Assembly (NCBI GenBank): GCA_000729835.1
Contig: JFHB01000072.1
Location: 1 to 64,000 of the forward strand
From: Atkinsonella hypoxylon
Lineage: Eukaryota; Ascomycota; Sordariomycetes; Hypocreales; Clavicipitaceae
DNA length: 64,000 nt
Reading direction: 5' to 3'
Shown here piece by piece: positions 58,767 to 64,000 of this stretch. Position numbers and translations under genes: made by a program. Under the pieces are notes generated by a model that was given only the letters and a program-made list of their open reading frames with translations, was not told where the DNA came from and did not search any database. The first letter of the stretch is position 1, and the number at the start of each line of letters is the position of its first letter.

Positions 58767-60709
58767 ATGTCTCTCTTCGTTCTTGCCGAAACGCCCGCAG
58801 GGTGAGTATTTCTGGCTGTTTGTTGTTCTTTCCTCCGCTAGAAGTTGGAATCTTAACCTCTAACTTGTCACAGCTATGGCCTGTTCAAGGCTGCGGACAA
58901 GAAATTGTTCAAAAATGAAGACATCTCCGCCGAGCTCGGTCGTCCCGAAAAACTTGTTGAAATGTAGGCTAACTCCCTCTTACAAATCCTCATTTCATAT
59001 CAAATTGTCGGTTGGCTAACGTATCATTTTGAAGGCTGAAATTGAAAAAGTTCGTCAAGTTCGACAGCGCTGCCATGGCCCTTGAGGAAGCAGCTTCGCT
59101 CAAGGAGGGTAAAGTTCCGCAGCTTCTGACTACCCTACTCGACGACCTCAAGAGCGAGAAAAAAGCCTCCCTTGCCGTCGCCGACATGAAACTCGGAACC
59201 GCAATCTCCAACCTGCCTCAATTCAACATCTCGCCCGTGTCTGGTTCAAACACTATGGAGGTCTTCCGAGGAATTCGAGAACATCTTTCATCTCTTATCC
59301 CCGGTCTCGAGCAGGAAATCGTCGATCGCATGTCGCTCGGTCTCTCCCATTCGATGTCCCGTCATAAGCTAAAGTTCTCCGCTGACAAAGTCGACTCCAT
59401 GATAATCCAGGCTGTCAAGCTGCTTGATGATATGGACAAGGAACTGAACGTCTATGCCATGCGAACCAAGGAATGGTATGGATGGCACTTTCCTGAAATG
59501 GCCAAAATTCTAAATGACAACCTTGCCTACGCTCGTGTCATTCTCGCCGTTGGCATGCGGACCAATGCATCAGACACCGATCTCTCTGAAATTCTCCCTG
59601 AAGAAGTAGAGGTCGCCATCAAAGCTGCTGCTGAAATCAGCATGGGCACAGAAATTATGGAGGAAGATCTGGAAAATATTAAGCTCCTGGCCCAACAGGT
59701 TATTAAGTACTCTGAGTACCGTGCTGGGCTCTCTTCCTACCTGGAGACTCGTATGCGAGCCATCGCTCCTAATCTATCCGCTCTTGTCGGATATTTGGTC
59801 GGTGCTAGATTGATTGCTCATGCTGGTTCCTTGATCAATCTCGCCAAGTCTCCCGGCTCCACCATTCAAATTCTTGGTGCCGAAAAGGCCCTCTTCCGTG
59901 CCCTGAAGACCAAGCATGACACTCCCAAGTACGGTTTGATCTACCACTCGTCTCTTATTGGTCAAGCCACTGGCCGTAACAAGGGCAAGATTGCTCGCAT
60001 GTTGGCCGCCAAGACTGCTTTGGGTCTGCGTGTTGACGCTCTTGGTGATGATGATGAGGATGAGGAAGAGCGTGCCATGCTTGGTTTGACTGCCCGTATC
60101 AAGTTGGAAAATCATCTACGAAAGCTCGAGGGCAAGCCGCCGCTACCCAAGGGTGCCAACGTGGCCCCGTCTGGCGAAATTACTGGCATCGGCTCTTTTG
60201 TGCTCAAGGAGACGAAGCGATATAACACGGATGCTGACGGTATCACAAGCGAGGCTGTCAACGGCGATGCCACTGCCAAGAAGGAGAAGAAGGTCAAGAA
60301 AGACAAGAAGGCCAATATTAAAGTTATGGAAGAAGACTCAGATGACGAGATAAAGGATGCTGAGGGCAATGAGAGCGACGACGAGGCCACCACTCCCGCC
60401 AACAAGGCTACCAAATTGTCAAGTACCGAGTACGAGCGCCTCGCCGGGTTGGCCAGTCTATCAGTCAAGAAGTTCAAGAGAAAATATGAGCGTGGCGACG
60501 TTCAACTTGATGCCGACGGCACCCCCAAAGTGTTCAGTAAGAAGGAATTGAAGAAGCTCCGAAAGGCTGAAGCCCAATCCACGCCATCCAAGGCTGAACC
60601 CAGCTCGGAGAAAAAAAAGAAGAGAAAGCACAATGACGATGTCGACGAGACTGAATCTAGGAAAGAGAAGAAGCAAAAGAAGAAGAAGCGACATTCCGAT
60701 GTTGAGTAG
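58767..60709 (+). CDS. NOP58: Nop58, box C/D snoRNP core protein
   Basis: Core protein of box C/D snoRNPs with Nop56, Snu13 and fibrillarin; it guides rRNA 2'-O-methylation and pre-rRNA cleavage in the nucleolus. Model: exons 58767-58801, 58874-58963 and 59035-60709, 599 aa. The start MSLFVLAETPAGYGLFK is the family's. The NOP domain follows: TKEWYGWHFPEM, APNLSALVG, GARLIAHAGSLINLAK, ILGAEKALFRALK, PKYGLIYHSSLIGQA. The C-terminus is a KKE/D-type charged tail (KKEKKVKKDKKAN, KKKKRHSDVE). Introns are 72 and 71 nt. The second donor, GTAGGC, is non-consensus but keeps VEM-LKLKKF in frame. Confidence 0.96.
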
Positions 60710-61718
60710 AAGCCAAGTCGAGAGAAGAAATCGCAACTTCAGCAGGCAGTCCTTCTGAGAAAGAGGAAGAAATAAAAACAACGAAGGGTCGGACAGAGCC
60801 TGCATACTCGTCTGCGATGTATAGATAGATATATGATTTGATACCTGAGACTTTCTACAAGGGGGGCGTGCGATGGGGTTGTCTGGGGCTTTTGAATCTT
60901 GGTCTCGCTTTGGCGTTTTAGGACGGTCTTAAAACTTTTCTACGGCATCTGGCGCGAAGGGCTTTTGTTTGTTTCCTCCTATTCTTACGGCACTTTTCTG
61001 CCGCAATGTCCTGTCGACAAACTGTACTATGTAAGCGCCTATGGCGAGTATAGCAAGTTGTTGACTAGAGTACAGAAATGCCATCATCAATCTTTCAAGC
61101 AATCCCATGCGTGAATGTGCCCAATCGTGAGACTGCAAATGTTAGATATTATATTGTCAACGAGTAGTTCAAAAGCATATTAATACACTGCCACGAAGTC
61201 GTCTTGAGGGATATCATTTAAAAGAAAGCAATCGCAAACTACCTCCCTCCAATCCCCCATTCCCCATGCAACGACTAGGGTATCCATTCGCAAGATCCTG
61301 ACTCAACTACTGGACTAAGTTCCTGTTTCTTCTCCCATGTTTTCTTCCGTTCATGTCTGTCGTGGGGTATCTCATCATGACCATGAATATTGCATCCAAC
61401 AACTCTGCCGCTCGCCTTTCGATCACGACAAAGTAGCGTTCAAAATCGAGACCATCGTGCAGACAGATGGGGAAAATAACCAACTTGCAAAAGAGCGCAA
61501 TAAACGCATCAAATATGATCATGAACCGTGTCGTGTTGTGAGAGTATTCGGTAACGCACTAAGCTCGGAGTGTGCTCGGACGAACGGGCACGATACGGCT
61601 GAAGACAGAAAATGACCCATTAGGGAAGCATTTCCGACCACGCTAAGTCGGCCGGAAGCACTCCGAGTTAGCACATCACGTTCAGTCTTTCACGGTGAAT
61701 TTTTAACGAGCAGTATCG
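60710..61718. other. Intergenic region, convergent 3' flanks
   Basis: Between NOP58 and the stomatin-like gene. No gene is supported. An inverted pair, CTCGGAGTG near 61563 and CACTCCGAG near 61660, could form a weak stem. Confidence 0.5.
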
Positions 61719-62886
61719 TTATATGTTCTCTATGATACGAGCATTTATGGCCGTTTGCATATCGGGGTCCTGACCTCCAAAGTCATTGAAGTTGGTGGCG
61801 GTGTCATTACGACTGGCACCGCTGCCTTCAGCACGCTTATCTCCAGGGCCCAGAGCACTCAGAGTGGTAGACAGGTTCTGGTGCGCACCAGGCAAGAAAA
61901 TAACCTTGCTGTTGGCCGACTTGGCCATAGCCTGCATGGCTTCAAGGTATCTGATCTGCATGGCTGGGGCGGAACTGAGAATGTCGGCGGCTTGTCGCAT
62001 CAATTTGGCGGACTCGACCTAGAACGTATATTAGTCACACGGTTGAAGGTTGACGTACAGCGAGGCCTGAAGCATACCTCAGCCTTGGCAGCAATGACCT
62101 TGCTTTCACCAATTCGCTTGCTCTGTGCGGCCATGGAGAGTGACTCTTGAAGCTCCTGACTGAAGATGATGTCCTTGATGAGCATGCTCTCAACCTGAAC
62201 ACCCCAGCCAGCGGCAACATCTTCAATAATCTCACGGATTGACTCAGCAATCTCTTCACGGCGTTCAATCACATCCTGCAAAATGCGAGCTCCGATAACA
62301 TGTCGCAAGGTTGTCTGGGTACGCTCCAACAGCGCTTGACGTACATTGGAGATACCGAAAGCAGCTTTGTGAGGGGCAACGATGTGGTAGTAGATGACAG
62401 AGGTCAGACGCAAAGTAACGTTGTCCTTTGTCATACAAGTCTGCTCAGGGACTTCGGAAGTTTGGATTTTGACGTCAATTTGGAAGAGCTTTTCGCTGAG
62501 AGGGTTGACTTTGACCAGACCAGGGTCAACAGCCTTGTAGAAGCGACCAAATTTGGTGACGAGTCCGACATTACCCTGATGGACGTTTTTGTATGGGTTT
62601 GGGCAGCAGAAGCAGAACGGAATTGCTCCTAGGGTTCCTGTGCAGGCACCAAGAGTGTTGACTTGCATCAAGGTCAGTTCCAGTCTTTTGCGAGGGTGAA
62701 CACGACGGCGGAACACTCACTCATGCTGCCGTACCAGCCTTGGGGATTGGGATCATTGCCAACAAGTGTGGCGTAGCTCTGTTGGAGATCCTCTTGCTTG
62801 GGCGGCTGAACTTCCATCTTGCCGCCATTCTCATACGCTGGCGCTGGCGCCTTGCTGGAAGATCCTCCACCATTTGTCTCCGCCAT
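61719..62886 (-). CDS. Stomatin/prohibitin-domain (SPFH) membrane protein
   Basis: Member of the stomatin/slipin (band 7) family, which scaffold membrane microdomains; in fungi they occur at the plasma membrane or mitochondria. Model: exons 62886-62721, 62661-62078 and 62018-61719, 349 aa. A hydrophilic N-terminus (MAETNGGGSSSKAPAPAYEN) precedes the membrane-hairpin segment GACTGTLGAIPFCFCCPNPY, Cys-rich and a likely palmitoylation zone. The PHB domain follows: GNVGLVTKFGRFYKAVDPGL, VTLRLTSVIYYHI, QALLERTQTTLRHVIG, ILQDVIERREEIA, WGVQVESMLIKDI. The C-terminal helix SAPAMQIRYLEAMQAMAKS is the oligomerisation region. Both introns are short, 59 nt each. Confidence 0.9.
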
Positions 62887-64000
62887 GATGGGTTCTGTGG
62901 ATGAAGTGAAGGAGGTAATGGTTGCGACCGTTGCCTTTTACTGATTGGGATTATTGGCTCTTTGGCGATGAGTCTCACGCCTCCGGCAGAAACGACTCAA
63001 AATAGAAAAGAAGAGATGGAAGAATAAGACGAATAGAGGTATCAAGAAAGAGTCAAAGGTGGAACACTGAGGCGCAAACGATTTTTGAAAACCTCGAAAT
63101 GACGGTATATAAAACGGCTAAAGGGAATTATGGCACGGCGGGACGGCAGTATTTATGATTATGGACAATTGCAGTATGGATGTATTAGACATCTGACGTC
63201 GACCAAGCCGTGAAGGCTCTAGACTTTTTGGCTAGTGCGGAAGCATCAGCACGATGAGCAGCAGAACGGTGCGGGGGAATACAAGCGAGTCATTCTTGGC
63301 AGTCTAATACTAATACGGCTTGGCGACGAATAGTGGGGCGAGGAAGCCGCAAGGCGTTGTGCTGCTTTCCCTTTCCGTCACGGTGTGTACATGACTGACT
63401 GGTGGCAGTTGCAATGCAGTCTTGGGGCACCAGACAATGGAAGGGGTGCAAGCAACATTTCGATGCTTCAATGCCAATTTATGCGTTGTGACGATACAAG
63501 TTCCGCAATTCACCGTGTAAATATTCCACCAGTTGCAGAAATAAAACGACAAACCAGTGTATAGGACAACCAGTCAGCCATACAGCGGGGCCGACACCAG
63601 CCCCAACGCCAGCCCCGACGCCAGCCCCAAGACAACCAACTCACGCCATGTCCTTTTCGTTCGACAATCGCCTCTTCCTGGATGGCCAGGACTAATAAAC
63701 TGCGCCATGAACTCGTGGCTACTCCTCAGCCATTTACGCCCTCCTGGTCATCAGGGCGCGGGAGGGGCTGCGGACGTGCAAGGCTGCAACAAAAAATATA
63801 TACCCCACGGCCAGATTGATGATGCTGTGACTGTGCGTCAATTGGCGCTAGCACACGGGAACTTGGGTCCCGAGGCCTTTTTTTTTTTTCGATCTTGTTG
63901 GTAAAGGTAGAATCAGATTTCCTGGTTCATTTATTTATTTATTTCGGCTACAGCCACATCGCAGAGGAGCGATAGCCTGGCTGCGGATGAGAAAGGGCAA
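62887..64000. other. Gene-free right end
   Basis: The promoter of the stomatin-like gene plus downstream DNA with no supported gene. A 12-bp repeat (GCCAGCCCC-A/G-AC, about three copies) lies at about 63590-63628. A T10 or longer tract is near 63879-63890 and (TTTA)n near 63929-63943. Confidence 0.5.
63590..63628. repeat. Short 12-bp tandem repeat
   Basis: About three copies of ACCAGCCCCAAC/GCCAGCCCCGAC. It is minor and of no assigned role. Confidence 0.7.

Noticed and set aside
61337..61615. 92-codon plus-strand frame
   Set aside because: Lies between convergent genes with an opposing overlapping frame and no recognisable motif.
1..64000. Biosynthetic gene cluster, CRISPR, phage or defence system
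   Set aside because: No core synthase, repeat-spacer array or phage gene is visible; the identifiable genes are conserved eukaryotic housekeeping genes.

Overview
The window is nuclear DNA of a filamentous ascomycete (Pezizomycotina). The compact gene families, the short introns (mostly 66-150 nt, GT-AG, with CTAAC-type branch sites), a fungal Zn(II)2Cys6 regulator, an RTA1-family membrane protein and an Lte1-type RasGEF point to this. Sordariomycetes, probably Hypocreales, is an inference from protein style and from the intergenic texture (many A/T homopolymers and CCTAGGTA-type words). No taxonomic search was possible. I rebuilt 19 protein genes by hand, with exon phases checked for frame continuity. 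Nearly all are conserved housekeeping genes.

Layout. 1-3.5 kb: gene-free. 3.5-9.3 kb: a divergent pair, PRP43 (DEAH helicase, minus) and PRMT5 (arginine methyltransferase, plus). 9.8-11.4 kb: alanine-glyoxylate aminotransferase. 13.0-16.9 kb: CRM1/exportin-1 in nine exons. 18.5-20.6 kb: a Zn2Cys6 regulator with an Asn/Gln/His repeat tract. 20.6-22.4 kb: a TpA-rich repeat island with a strong hairpin and a 307-bp fold-back element. 22.4-23.6 kb: RTA1-like membrane protein. 23.6-25.5 kb: gene-poor, with a decayed AT-rich relic. 25.5-29.8 kb: divergent SPB4 and DGK1. 29.8-34.5 kb: gene-free. 34.5-42.9 kb: KXD1-like, an unknown conserved-looking protein, a lipocalin-like protein, a LENG1/CIR_N protein and SEC18. 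42.9-46.5 kb: gene-free, with a candidate TA-flanked MITE. 46.5-52.3 kb: LTE1, followed by a degenerate copy of its own 3' end. 54.2-62.9 kb: a dense block of RPS0, mitochondrial uS15, VMA6, NOP58 and a stomatin-like protein.

How the genes relate. Several act in ribosome production or rRNA/mRNA processing (PRP43, SPB4, NOP58, RPS0, mitochondrial uS15, LENG1-like). Others serve membrane traffic and organelles (SEC18, VMA6, KXD1-like, DGK1, stomatin) or nuclear export (CRM1). Many sit head-to-head over 400-700 bp shared promoters. I found no biosynthetic cluster, CRISPR, phage or evidently new multi-gene system. The most useful oddities are a naturally leptomycin-insensitive CRM1 residue, a possible dual-start AGXT, a GC-AG intron in PRMT5, the LTE1 3'-end duplication and the two non-autonomous element candidates.
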